DNA from: an uncultured Flavobacteriaceae bacterium
GTDB taxonomy: Bacteria > Bacteroidota > Bacteroidia > Flavobacteriales > Flavobacteriaceae
DNA: 9,668 bases
Direction: 5' to 3'
Assembly (NCBI GenBank): GCA_938041595.1
Contig: CALITN010000032.1
Coordinates: 1-9,668, forward strand
Below, one piece after another: positions 1 through 6,642 of this stretch (within the stretch, counting starts at the first letter, position 1; the number at the start of each line of letters is the position of its first letter). Under the pieces are notes generated by a model that did not search any database, was not told the DNA's origin, and worked only from the letters and a program-made list of their open reading frames with translations. The position numbers were made by a program, and so were the translations under genes.

Positions 1-1432
1 ACAGCGCGATCGTTCTGGGTTTTATTTGCGTGTTGGCTTGGAGGGGGCTTTTGGACAGTACTTAAAAGGAGAGTCTGGACGACGCTTAAAGCAGAAAATT
101 GCCAATGGACAGTGGAAGCCAATTAATGATAGCAATGAAAAAGAGCCAACGGAAGGATATGATTTGCACACCACCATCAATGTCAATATTCAAGATATTG
201 CGCATAAAGCACTATTGCAGCAATTGGAGGCGTATAAAGCCGATCATGGGACGGTAGTAGTCATGGAAACGAATACCGGCGATGTCAAAGCAATTGTCAA
301 TTTAGGACGAACGAGCAAGGGGACCTATTACGAAAAGCTAAACTATGCCGTTGGGGAAGCTCACGAACCAGGTTCTACCTTTAAGTTGATGGGAATGATT
401 GCGGCTCTGGAAGACGGAGTAGTTGATGTAAATGATTGGATTAAGACCGGAAAAGGAGAGCTCACTTTTTACAATAAATATAAAGTCCGGGATTCCAAAC
501 GAGGTGGTTACGGTACGCTAACCGCAGGGAAAGTTTTTGAGGTTTCTTCGAACACCGGAATGGTTAAAATCATCTATGATAATTACAAAAACAATCCGAA
601 ACAATTTGTAGATCGTCTCTACAATATGGGGTTGAATAAGCCCATAGGAATTTCTATTAAAGGGGAAGCCAATCCAAAAATCCCGTATCCAACAGATTCG
701 TCATGGGATGGACTGGATTTACCGTGGATGGCCTATGGCTATGGGGTGAGTTTGACACCGCTTCAGACATTGACCTTCTACAATGCCATTGCCAATGGAG
801 GTGAGATGGTAAAACCTAAGTTTTTGAAACAAATCAGCCGTTTAGGGAACCGTCCCGAAAAAGTGTTTCACAAGGAGGTTTTGAATCCGGCTATTTGCTC
901 GAAAGCTACCGTAGAAAAAGTACAGCAGATGATGTTTAATGTAGTAGATAAAAAATGGGGCACAGGCCACCGAATCAAGGATGAAACCTTGTTGATGGCG
1001 GGAAAGACAGGAACTTGTCAAGTGGATTACACTACGGATAACATTCAGTATATCTCAAGTTTTGTGGGGTATTTTCCTGCAGATGCACCAAAGTATTCCT
1101 GTATTGTGGTGATTCATAAACCCAACAAAAAAAAGGGGTATTACGGAGCAACCGTAGCCGCTCCAGTATTTAAAGCTATCGCAAAGAAAATCTATACAAG
1201 CACCCCTAAAGAAATTCGAATCAGCAGTCAAGAACTGCTTGCCTTGCATCAGAAATCGAAGGGGCAAGCTATTCCGAATTTAGTCGGGATGACGCAAAAA
1301 GAAGCTGAAGAAATAGCCGATAAATTGGGAATAAAACTCCTATCGAAAGGGAAAGGTAAAGTGGTTCGCCAATCGATCCAAGCAGGAACACCCGCCAATG
1401 AAACCAAACAAATCTTAATCGAACTTTCATGA
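1..1432 (+). CDS. ftsI: FtsI (PBP3-type) septal peptidoglycan transpeptidase, 5' partial
   Basis: Penicillin-binding D,D-transpeptidase that crosslinks peptidoglycan at the division septum, acting in the periplasm from an inner-membrane anchor. The reading frame is open from base 2, reading QRDRSGFYLRVGLEGAF, so the TTG at 26 is not the real start. The N-terminal membrane anchor and most of the dimerisation domain lie upstream of the window. All three transpeptidase motifs are present: SxxK as STFK with the nucleophilic Ser at 374-376, SxN as SSN at 545-553, and KTGT starting at 1004. The VGLEGAFGQYLKGESG segment just before the catalytic domain is typical of class B PBPs. After the catalytic domain, about 1268-1429 encodes one PASTA domain (IPNLVGMTQKEAEEIADKLGI...). 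The TGA stop overlaps the murE start as ATGA. I prefer FtsI over the elongation enzyme PBP2 because of the PASTA tail and the position directly before murE in a dcw cluster. There is an A8 run at 1127-1134. Confidence 0.96.
   Translation, partial: QRDRSGFYLRVGLEGAFGQYLKGESGRRLKQKIANGQWKPINDSNEKEPTEGYDLHTTINVNIQDIAHKALLQQLEAYKADHGTVVVMETNTGDVKAIVNLGRTSKGTYYEKLNYAVGEAHEPGSTFKLMGMIAALEDGVVDVNDWIKTGKGELTFYNKYKVRDSKRGGYGTLTAGKVFEVSSNTGMVKIIYDNYKNNPKQFVDRLYNMGLNKPIGISIKGEANPKIPYPTDSSWDGLDLPWMAYGYGVSLTPLQTLTFYNAIANGGEMVKPKFLKQISRLGNRPEKVFHKEVLNPAICSKATVEKVQQMMFNVVDKKWGTGHRIKDETLLMAGKTGTCQVDYTTDNIQYISSFVGYFPADAPKYSCIVVIHKPNKKKGYYGATVAAPVFKAIAKKIYTSTPKEIRISSQELLALHQKSKGQAIPNLVGMTQKEAEEIADKLGIKLLSKGKGKVVRQSIQAGTPANETKQILIELS
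1127..1156 (+). other. A8 run forming a possible slippery site followed by a small hairpin, within ftsI
   Basis: An A8 run (1127-1134) followed by G gives the heptamer A AAA AAG at 1129-1135 in the frame needed for -1 slippage; this is the same heptamer as in E. coli dnaX. Six bases later, TACGG (1142-1146) and CCGTA (1152-1156) can form a hairpin with loop AGCAA. After a -1 shift, 12 new codons precede a TAA at 1171-1173, and the PASTA domain would be lost. The geometry is seen in the sequence. Any function is speculative, since the run encodes Lys-Lys-Lys in an A-rich genome. Confidence 0.25.
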
Positions 1433-2889
1433 TAGCACTTCAGGATTTGTTGTACAGGGTGTCCTTGGAATCCGTATCTGGAGACTTGCAGTTGCAGATT
1501 GCTTCATTGGCCTTTGATTCACGAAAGGTAACACCTCAGACTCTTTTTGTAGCGCTTAAAGGAGAAAGCGTAGATGGACACGACTATATACCCTCGGCAA
1601 TTGAGCGAGGGGCTATTGCCATTCTTTGTGAAAAGCTTCCCGAGTCACAGGCTCCAGAATGCACTTATTTGCAGGTTTCCAATAGCCATGAAGCCTTAGG
1701 GGTTATGGCTTCTACTTTTTATGGAAATCCATCCCAAGATATTAAAGTGGTTGGGGTGACAGGGACCAATGGAAAAACATCTGTGGCTAGTATGCTCTAT
1801 GATCTTTTTGAGTCTTTGGGCTATCCAGCTGGCTTGTTGTCCACGGTCAAAGTTTGTTATGGTGCTACAACAAAACAAGCAACGCATACAACCCCAGACC
1901 CATTGCAAATTCAAGAGCATTTTTCGAAAATGCGTGCGGGAGGTATTGCGTATTGTTTTATGGAGGTTTCCTCTCATGGGATAGCTCAAAACCGTATTGC
2001 TGGAATCACCTTCGCAGGAGGTGTTTTTACCAATCTGACCCATGATCACCTAGACTATCATAAAACCTTTGCAGCCTACCGCGATACCAAAAAAGAATTT
2101 TTTGATCAGTTACCCAAAAAGGCTTTTGCATTAATCAATGCGGATGATAAAAATGGAACTGTGATGTTGCAGAATTGCGTCGCGAAAAAATACACTTATG
2201 CGCTCCAAAACTATTCAGACTACCCCGTACAGATTTTGGAGCAACAATTTGGAGGGATGCTTTTGAAAATTCAAAGTACTGAAGTTTGGACCACCTTAGT
2301 CGGTCGCTTTAATGCTTCCAATCTTGTGGCGGTTTTTGCAGTGGCAGATTTATTAGGGTTGGATGCTTTGGATAGTTTGAGTGCCATCAGTCAATTGCAG
2401 TCGGTACCGGGTCGATTTCAAGTATATACAGGAGCGGATAATCGCTATGTGATTGTGGATTATGCTCACACTCCAGATGCTTTGGCAAGCACCTTGGAAA
2501 CGATTAATGAGATTCGAACCAAAAACGAAACCCTAATCACTATTGTGGGATGTGGTGGCAATAGAGATCAAGAAAAGCGCCCTCAAATGGGATACATAGC
2601 GGCTCAAAAAAGCAATCATGTCATTTTTACTTCTGACAATCCCCGCGAAGAAGATCCCCGACAAATTTTAGATGAAATGCGAGCCGGAGTAGCTCCAGAG
2701 GCATATAAGAAGACTCTTGTTATTGAAGATCGAAAGGAAGCCATTCAAGCGGCTTTTCAGTTTTCTCAGCCCAATGATATTGTATTGATTGCGGGAAAGG
2801 GCCACGAAGTCTATCAAGAAATCAAGGGAGAAAAGATCCCTTTCAACGATTACGAAATCGCCAAAAAAATATTTTCTAATACCGACTAA
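1429..2889 (+). CDS. murE: UDP-MurNAc-L-Ala-D-Glu:meso-diaminopimelate ligase (MurE)
   Basis: Cytoplasmic ATP-dependent ligase that adds the third stem-peptide residue to UDP-MurNAc-L-Ala-D-Glu. The 486-residue protein shows the three Mur-ligase domains. The N-terminal UDP-binding domain includes LFVALKGESVDGHDY near residues 37-51. The central ATPase domain has the P-loop GTNGKTS at 112-118 and NLTHDHLDYH. By alignment with the E. coli sequence I know, Lys221 in DTKKEFF is the expected carbamylated lysine. The C-terminal domain has YAHTPDAL, then DNPR at 403-406 and GKGHE at 456-460. DNPR, with the Arg contacting the substrate carboxylate, is the established signature for meso-DAP rather than L-Lys, so the cell wall is predicted to be DAP type. 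The ATG start overlaps the ftsI stop by 4 bases, and there is no clear Shine-Dalgarno sequence. The length is normal for the family and no key motif is missing. Confidence 0.97.
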   Translation: MIALQDLLYRVSLESVSGDLQLQIASLAFDSRKVTPQTLFVALKGESVDGHDYIPSAIERGAIAILCEKLPESQAPECTYLQVSNSHEALGVMASTFYGNPSQDIKVVGVTGTNGKTSVASMLYDLFESLGYPAGLLSTVKVCYGATTKQATHTTPDPLQIQEHFSKMRAGGIAYCFMEVSSHGIAQNRIAGITFAGGVFTNLTHDHLDYHKTFAAYRDTKKEFFDQLPKKAFALINADDKNGTVMLQNCVAKKYTYALQNYSDYPVQILEQQFGGMLLKIQSTEVWTTLVGRFNASNLVAVFAVADLLGLDALDSLSAISQLQSVPGRFQVYTGADNRYVIVDYAHTPDALASTLETINEIRTKNETLITIVGCGGNRDQEKRPQMGYIAAQKSNHVIFTSDNPREEDPRQILDEMRAGVAPEAYKKTLVIEDRKEAIQAAFQFSQPNDIVLIAGKGHEVYQEIKGEKIPFNDYEIAKKIFSNTD

Positions 2890-2890
2890 T

Positions 2891-4114
2891 ATGCTTTACT
2901 ATCTCTTCGATTATTTGGAACAACAGTACGCATTCCCAGGAGCAAGCCTTTTTGGGTTCCTTTCCTTTCGAGCGGCTTTGTCGGTAATATTTTCACTGTT
3001 GCTATCCACTATTTTTGGAAAACGCATAATTGCTTTTCTTCAAGCCAAGCAGGTGGGAGAATCGATTCGCGATTTAGGATTGGAAGGCCAGAGGGAAAAA
3101 GCTGGAACACCAACCATGGGGGGTGTTATGATTATAGTATTTACCCTGCTACCTGTTTTCCTTTTTGCCAAGTTGACCAATATTTATATTCAATTGCTGA
3201 TCATTACAACCCTTTGGATGGGAATGATTGGTGGGGTAGATGATTACATCAAAATCTTTAAGAAAGATAAAGAAGGACTCAAGGGAATTTTTAAGGTGGT
3301 GGGTCAGGTAGCTTTGGGTGTATTTATTGGAAGTGTTTTGTATTTCCATCCAGAGGTTACCGTCCGAAAAGAAAAAAAGAATCCACCGATAGAGGTAATA
3401 GCGTCAGGAGCCATCCAAGACCGTTTCGAGCCCGCAATTAAATCTTCACTTACGACGATTCCGATGTTCAAGAACAACGAATTTGACTATGTGATACTGT
3501 TGGGGAGTGAAGCCTATAAAAACTGGGCGTGGTTACTCTTTATTCCGATAGTGGTTTTTATCATCACGGCTGTTTCCAACGGTGCTAATCTCACAGATGG
3601 TATTGACGGTTTGGCGGCAGGGAGTTCGGCGATTATGGTTTTTGCACTTGGGGTGTTTGCCTGGGTGTCTGGGAATTTGATTTTTGCGGATTATCTCAAC
3701 ATAATGTTTATCCCTCAAGTGGGAGAAGTCACCATTTTTGTGGCTTCCTTTTTGGGAGCACTCATCGGATTTTTGTGGTACAATACTTACCCTGCTTCAA
3801 TTTTTATGGGCGACACCGGAAGCCTGACAATAGGTGCTTTAATTGCTGTTATCGCACTGATGGTTCGCAAGGAGTTATTGTTACCAATCCTTTGTGGGAT
3901 CTTTTTGGTGGAGGCATTGTCGGTCATTTTACAAGTGGGTTATTTCAAATACAGTCGTAAAAAATGGGGAGAAGGCCGTCGCATTTTTCTGATGTCTCCA
4001 TTGCATCACCATTTTCAAAAGAAAGGCTTTCATGAAAGTAAAATTGTTGCCCGTTTTTGGATTGTTGGAATCTTGTTAGCCGTTTTGTCCATCGTAACCC
4101 TAAAAATTCGCTAA
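2891..4114 (+). CDS. mraY: Phospho-N-acetylmuramoyl-pentapeptide transferase (MraY)
   Basis: Integral inner-membrane enzyme that transfers phospho-MurNAc-pentapeptide from UDP to undecaprenyl phosphate, making lipid I. I chose ATG 2891, one base after the murE stop, because it yields the N-terminus MLYYLFDYLEQQYAFPGA that suits Bacteroidota MraY. A TTG at 2789 in the same frame would run inside murE. The protein is 407 residues with many hydrophobic segments. Motifs are GTPTMGG at 72-78, the catalytic pair D117-D118 in DDYIKIFKKDKEGL, NGANLTDGIDG from 230, FMGDTGS from 305, and the HHH triad at 372-374 in PLHHHFQKKG. The protein is about 45 residues longer than the 360-residue E. coli enzyme. 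The extra length falls mostly at residues 155-205, between two membrane segments and thus probably on the periplasmic face. The last base of the stop is the first base of murD (TAATG). Confidence 0.96.
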   Translation: MLYYLFDYLEQQYAFPGASLFGFLSFRAALSVIFSLLLSTIFGKRIIAFLQAKQVGESIRDLGLEGQREKAGTPTMGGVMIIVFTLLPVFLFAKLTNIYIQLLIITTLWMGMIGGVDDYIKIFKKDKEGLKGIFKVVGQVALGVFIGSVLYFHPEVTVRKEKKNPPIEVIASGAIQDRFEPAIKSSLTTIPMFKNNEFDYVILLGSEAYKNWAWLLFIPIVVFIITAVSNGANLTDGIDGLAAGSSAIMVFALGVFAWVSGNLIFADYLNIMFIPQVGEVTIFVASFLGALIGFLWYNTYPASIFMGDTGSLTIGALIAVIALMVRKELLLPILCGIFLVEALSVILQVGYFKYSRKKWGEGRRIFLMSPLHHHFQKKGFHESKIVARFWIVGILLAVLSIVTLKIR

Positions 4115-5454
4115 TGGCTGAAAAAGGAATTGTATTGGGTGCCGGAGAAAGCGGGATTGGAACAGCGATATTAGCAAAGCGTCAAGGCTTTGAGGTGTTT
4201 GTTTCTGACCGCAATCCACTTTCGCCCACTGCTAAGGCTACTCTCCAAGAGTATGCAATTGGATGGGAAGAAAATCAGCATGATATTGAGCAGATGAAAG
4301 GAGCGCAATGGGCTATGAAAAGCCCTGGCATTCCAAATGATGCTCCAATTGTTGCCCAGTTAGAAGCCCATGACATTCCCATTGTTTCAGAATTGGAATT
4401 TGCGGCGCAATACACAGATGCATTACTCATAGGGATTACAGGCAGTAATGGAAAAACCACAACCACCTTGTTGACTCATCATATTTTAAAAAACGCTGGG
4501 TTGAAGGTTGGTTTGGCAGGAAACATTGGAACCAGCTTTGCACGTCAGGTTTCGGAAGAAGCATTTGATGTGTATGTGTTAGAGATTAGCAGTTTCCAGC
4601 TGGATCACATTCGAGCGTTTGCACCCCATATTGCTGCTATCACCAATATCACTCCTGATCACTTGGATCGATACGATAATGACTTTAGCCAGTATATCAA
4701 GGCGAAATTAAAAATTGCCAGTGCTCAAAAGAACACTGATTTTTTGGTGTATAACGCTGACGATGGTCTGCTAGCACAAAGCATAGAAACAGCTTCTTTG
4801 AAAAGCATCTTGCACCCCTTTGGAATCGAAGCTACTACTGCCAAAAGGCAAACAACACATAAGGATAATCAAATAGTAATAGCAACAGAAAAAACCAACA
4901 CTATGATACCAACCAATAGCCTAGCTCTACAAGGGCGTCATAATTTGCTTAATGCAATGGCTGCTGCCACTATCGCTGATTTACTTCAGATCAGTAAATC
5001 AGTTATTCGAGAGAGTTTATCAACCTTTCAAGGAGTGCCACATCGTTTAGAGCCAGTTCTTAAAATTCAGAAAAAACAATTCATCAACGACTCCAAAGCG
5101 ACTAATGTAAACGCTGCCTTTTTTGCCCTTGAAAGTATGGAAGCACCCACGGTTTGGATTGCCGGGGGTGTGGATAAAGGCAATGCTTATGAAGAATTGT
5201 TGCCTTTGGTTCATGAAAAAGTCAAAGCAATTGTTTGTCTCGGGGTCAACAATGAAAAACTCTTTGAAGCCTTTGAAGGGGTGGTTGATATTATTATTGA
5301 AACCCAGTCCATGGAAGAAGCTGTAAAGATTGCAGCCAAAATTGCACAACCCCAAGAGAATGTGCTTTTGTCCCCCGCTTGTGCCAGTTTTGATTTGTTT
5401 GACAATTACGAAGACCGTGGCAATCAATTTAAAATGGCCATTCGAAACTTATAA
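4114..5454 (+). CDS. murD: UDP-MurNAc-L-alanine:D-glutamate ligase (MurD)
   Basis: Cytoplasmic ATP-dependent ligase that adds D-Glu to UDP-MurNAc-L-Ala, the step between MurC and MurE. It has 446 residues from the ATG at 4114, which shares one base with the mraY stop codon. A TTG at 4057 in the same frame would add residues encoded inside mraY and is rejected. The N-terminal nucleotide-sugar fold begins with VLGAGESGIGTA at 7-18 and ends its second strand in VSDRN. SPGIPND follows. The ATPase domain carries GITGSNGKTTTT with the P-loop GSNGKTT at 110-116, then NITPDHLDRY. The C-terminal domain has FINDSKATN, IAGGVDKG and the family signature SPACASFDLFDNYEDRG from residue 420. These C-terminal elements are specific to MurD and separate it from its paralogues MurC and MurE in this window. 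Length matches the family (E. coli MurD is 438 residues). ftsW starts 3 bases after the stop. Confidence 0.97.
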   Translation: MAEKGIVLGAGESGIGTAILAKRQGFEVFVSDRNPLSPTAKATLQEYAIGWEENQHDIEQMKGAQWAMKSPGIPNDAPIVAQLEAHDIPIVSELEFAAQYTDALLIGITGSNGKTTTTLLTHHILKNAGLKVGLAGNIGTSFARQVSEEAFDVYVLEISSFQLDHIRAFAPHIAAITNITPDHLDRYDNDFSQYIKAKLKIASAQKNTDFLVYNADDGLLAQSIETASLKSILHPFGIEATTAKRQTTHKDNQIVIATEKTNTMIPTNSLALQGRHNLLNAMAAATIADLLQISKSVIRESLSTFQGVPHRLEPVLKIQKKQFINDSKATNVNAAFFALESMEAPTVWIAGGVDKGNAYEELLPLVHEKVKAIVCLGVNNEKLFEAFEGVVDIIIETQSMEEAVKIAAKIAQPQENVLLSPACASFDLFDNYEDRGNQFKMAIRNL

Positions 5455-5457
5455 GTT

Positions 5458-6642
5458 ATGCGATCCATATTTAGACATTTTAAGGGAGATAAAGTGCTAT
5501 GGGGTGTAGTGGCGCTATTGGCAATCTTTTCATTTCTACCTGTTTTCAGTGCCAGTAGCAATTTGTCTTATGTGGTTGGGGTGGGCACCCCAACGGGCTA
5601 TTTAATCAAACACTGCATCATTCTTATTTTTGGTTTTTTCTTGATGTTTTTGGTGCACAAAATCCCCTATAGTTATTTCAAAGGGATTTCCATACTTTCA
5701 CTTCCGTTGGTTTTTTTATTATTGATTTATACCGCCTCACAAGGGACTGTTATTGCGGGTGCGAATGCCAGTCGTTGGATTCGAATCCCGGTGATTGGCT
5801 TGAGTTTTCAGACATCCACGTTGGCTTTTGTTTCGCTACTGACCTATGTAGCCTATTATTTAGCAAAAAATGAAGGGCAAGCACAGCCTTTTGGTAGCGC
5901 ATTTTTATTGTTTTGGCTCCCCATATTTAGTTTTGTATTTCTAATTCTCCCTTCCAATTTTTCCACAGCAGCCTTACTTTTTTCAATGGCTTTTATTCTT
6001 GCTTTTGTAGGGCGTCACCCTACCCAATACCTGATGGGTATTGTGCTGAGTGGTGTTGTCGGGTTCTTGCTTTTCATTCTTTTGGTAAAAGCTTTTCCAG
6101 ACCGTATTCCCAATCGTGTTGATACCTGGATGAATCGGATTGAAAATTTTAATTCAGAGGATAATGTTGCGGGAAATTATCAAATAGAACGTGCCAAGAT
6201 TGCGATAGCTTCTGGGGGGCTATTTGGTGTAGGTGCTGGGAAAAGCGTAATGAAAAATTTTCTACCCCAGAGTTCTTCTGATTTTATCTATGCTATCATT
6301 ATTGAAGAATACGGGCTCATAGGAGGGTGTATGCTGCTTCTATTATATCTGGTCTTGTTGTTTCGAATTGTGGTAGTGGCCTATAAAACGACGGATAGCT
6401 TTGGAAAGCTACTAGCCGTAGGTATGGGCTTACCCATAGTCTTTCAAGCATTGATTAACATGGGTGTTGCCTTGCAAGTTCTACCTGTAACCGGTCAGAC
6501 CCTTCCACTAATTAGTAGTGGAGGTACTTCTGCTTGGATGACTTGTATTGCTTTTGGAATTTTATTGAGTGTTAGTGTGAATTTACAAGTGTCTGAAACC
6601 CCTTCTGATAACCCTTTAGCCGAACTCAGTGAAATTGAATAG
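5458..6642 (+). CDS. ftsW: Septal peptidoglycan polymerase of the SEDS family (FtsW)
   Basis: Polytopic inner-membrane glycosyltransferase that polymerises lipid II at the septum together with its partner transpeptidase FtsI, encoded at the left of this window. The 394-residue protein has a short cytoplasmic N-terminus (MRSIFRHFKGDKVLWG) and then many hydrophobic segments. SEDS signatures are present: GANASRWIRIPVIGLSFQTST near 100-120, GGLFGVGAGKSV followed by FLPQSSSDFIYAIIIEEYG, and INMGVALQVLPVTGQTLPLISSGGTSAW near the end. Asp275 in SSDFIYA aligns with the essential extracellular-loop Asp of FtsW/RodA proteins. The position between murD and murG supports FtsW over RodA, which normally sits elsewhere. 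The last 14 bases overlap murG. Two perfect or near-perfect inverted repeats lie inside the gene, at 5575-5594 and 6502-6524. Confidence 0.95.
   Translation: MRSIFRHFKGDKVLWGVVALLAIFSFLPVFSASSNLSYVVGVGTPTGYLIKHCIILIFGFFLMFLVHKIPYSYFKGISILSLPLVFLLLIYTASQGTVIAGANASRWIRIPVIGLSFQTSTLAFVSLLTYVAYYLAKNEGQAQPFGSAFLLFWLPIFSFVFLILPSNFSTAALLFSMAFILAFVGRHPTQYLMGIVLSGVVGFLLFILLVKAFPDRIPNRVDTWMNRIENFNSEDNVAGNYQIERAKIAIASGGLFGVGAGKSVMKNFLPQSSSDFIYAIIIEEYGLIGGCMLLLLYLVLLFRIVVVAYKTTDSFGKLLAVGMGLPIVFQALINMGVALQVLPVTGQTLPLISSGGTSAWMTCIAFGILLSVSVNLQVSETPSDNPLAELSEIE
5575..5594. repeat. Perfect 9-bp inverted repeat with 2-base spacer, inside ftsW
   Basis: GTTGGGGTG (5575-5583) is the exact reverse complement of CACCCCAAC (5586-5594), separated by GG. 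It starts 117 bases after the ftsW start codon and encodes a loop reading VGVGTPTG between membrane segments. No T-tract follows, so it is not an intrinsic terminator. It may form a GC-rich mRNA hairpin early in ftsW, or be a chance result of glycine, valine and proline codons. Confidence 0.5.
6502..6524. repeat. Inverted repeat near the 3' end of ftsW
   Basis: CTTCCACTA (6502-6510) pairs with TAGTGGAGG (6516-6524) across loop ATTAG, nine pairs with one G-T wobble. It lies in the codons for the conserved LPLISSGG motif, about 105 bases before the murG start. No T-tract follows, so it is not a terminator. The conserved protein motif probably accounts for much of the sequence. Confidence 0.35.
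6629..6642 (+). promoter_or_regulatory. 14-base ftsW/murG overlap with GTG start, likely translational coupling
   Basis: The murG GTG (6629-6631) lies 11 bases before the ftsW TAG (6640-6642). No Shine-Dalgarno-like purine run precedes it. Ribosomes finishing ftsW would uncover or re-use this site, so MurG output is probably tied to FtsW translation. This is inferred from the layout. Confidence 0.55.

Noticed and set aside
26..28. TTG as the start of FtsI
   Set aside because: The frame is open back to base 2 with family-like sequence, so the gene is cut by the window edge rather than starting here.
1696..2049. A 117-codon open frame on the - strand inside murE
   Set aside because: It is opposite the murE ATPase domain, has no recognisable motif, and there is no room for independent signals.
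2789..2890. N-terminal extension of MraY from a TTG at 2789
   Set aside because: The extra residues are encoded inside murE in another frame and do not look like a membrane protein start; ATG 2891 gives the family N-terminus.
4057..4113. N-terminal extension of MurD from a TTG at 4057
   Set aside because: It would overlap the conserved end of mraY; ATG 4114 starts directly before the VLGAGESG nucleotide-binding strand.
5047..5427. A 126-codon open frame on the - strand inside murD
   Set aside because: It lies wholly opposite well-conserved murD codons, including the SPACASFDLF signature, and its translation resembles no family I know. It is an antisense shadow.
5575..5620. Intrinsic terminator in ftsW
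   Set aside because: A hairpin is present, but no T-run follows it and it lies inside an intact essential gene.
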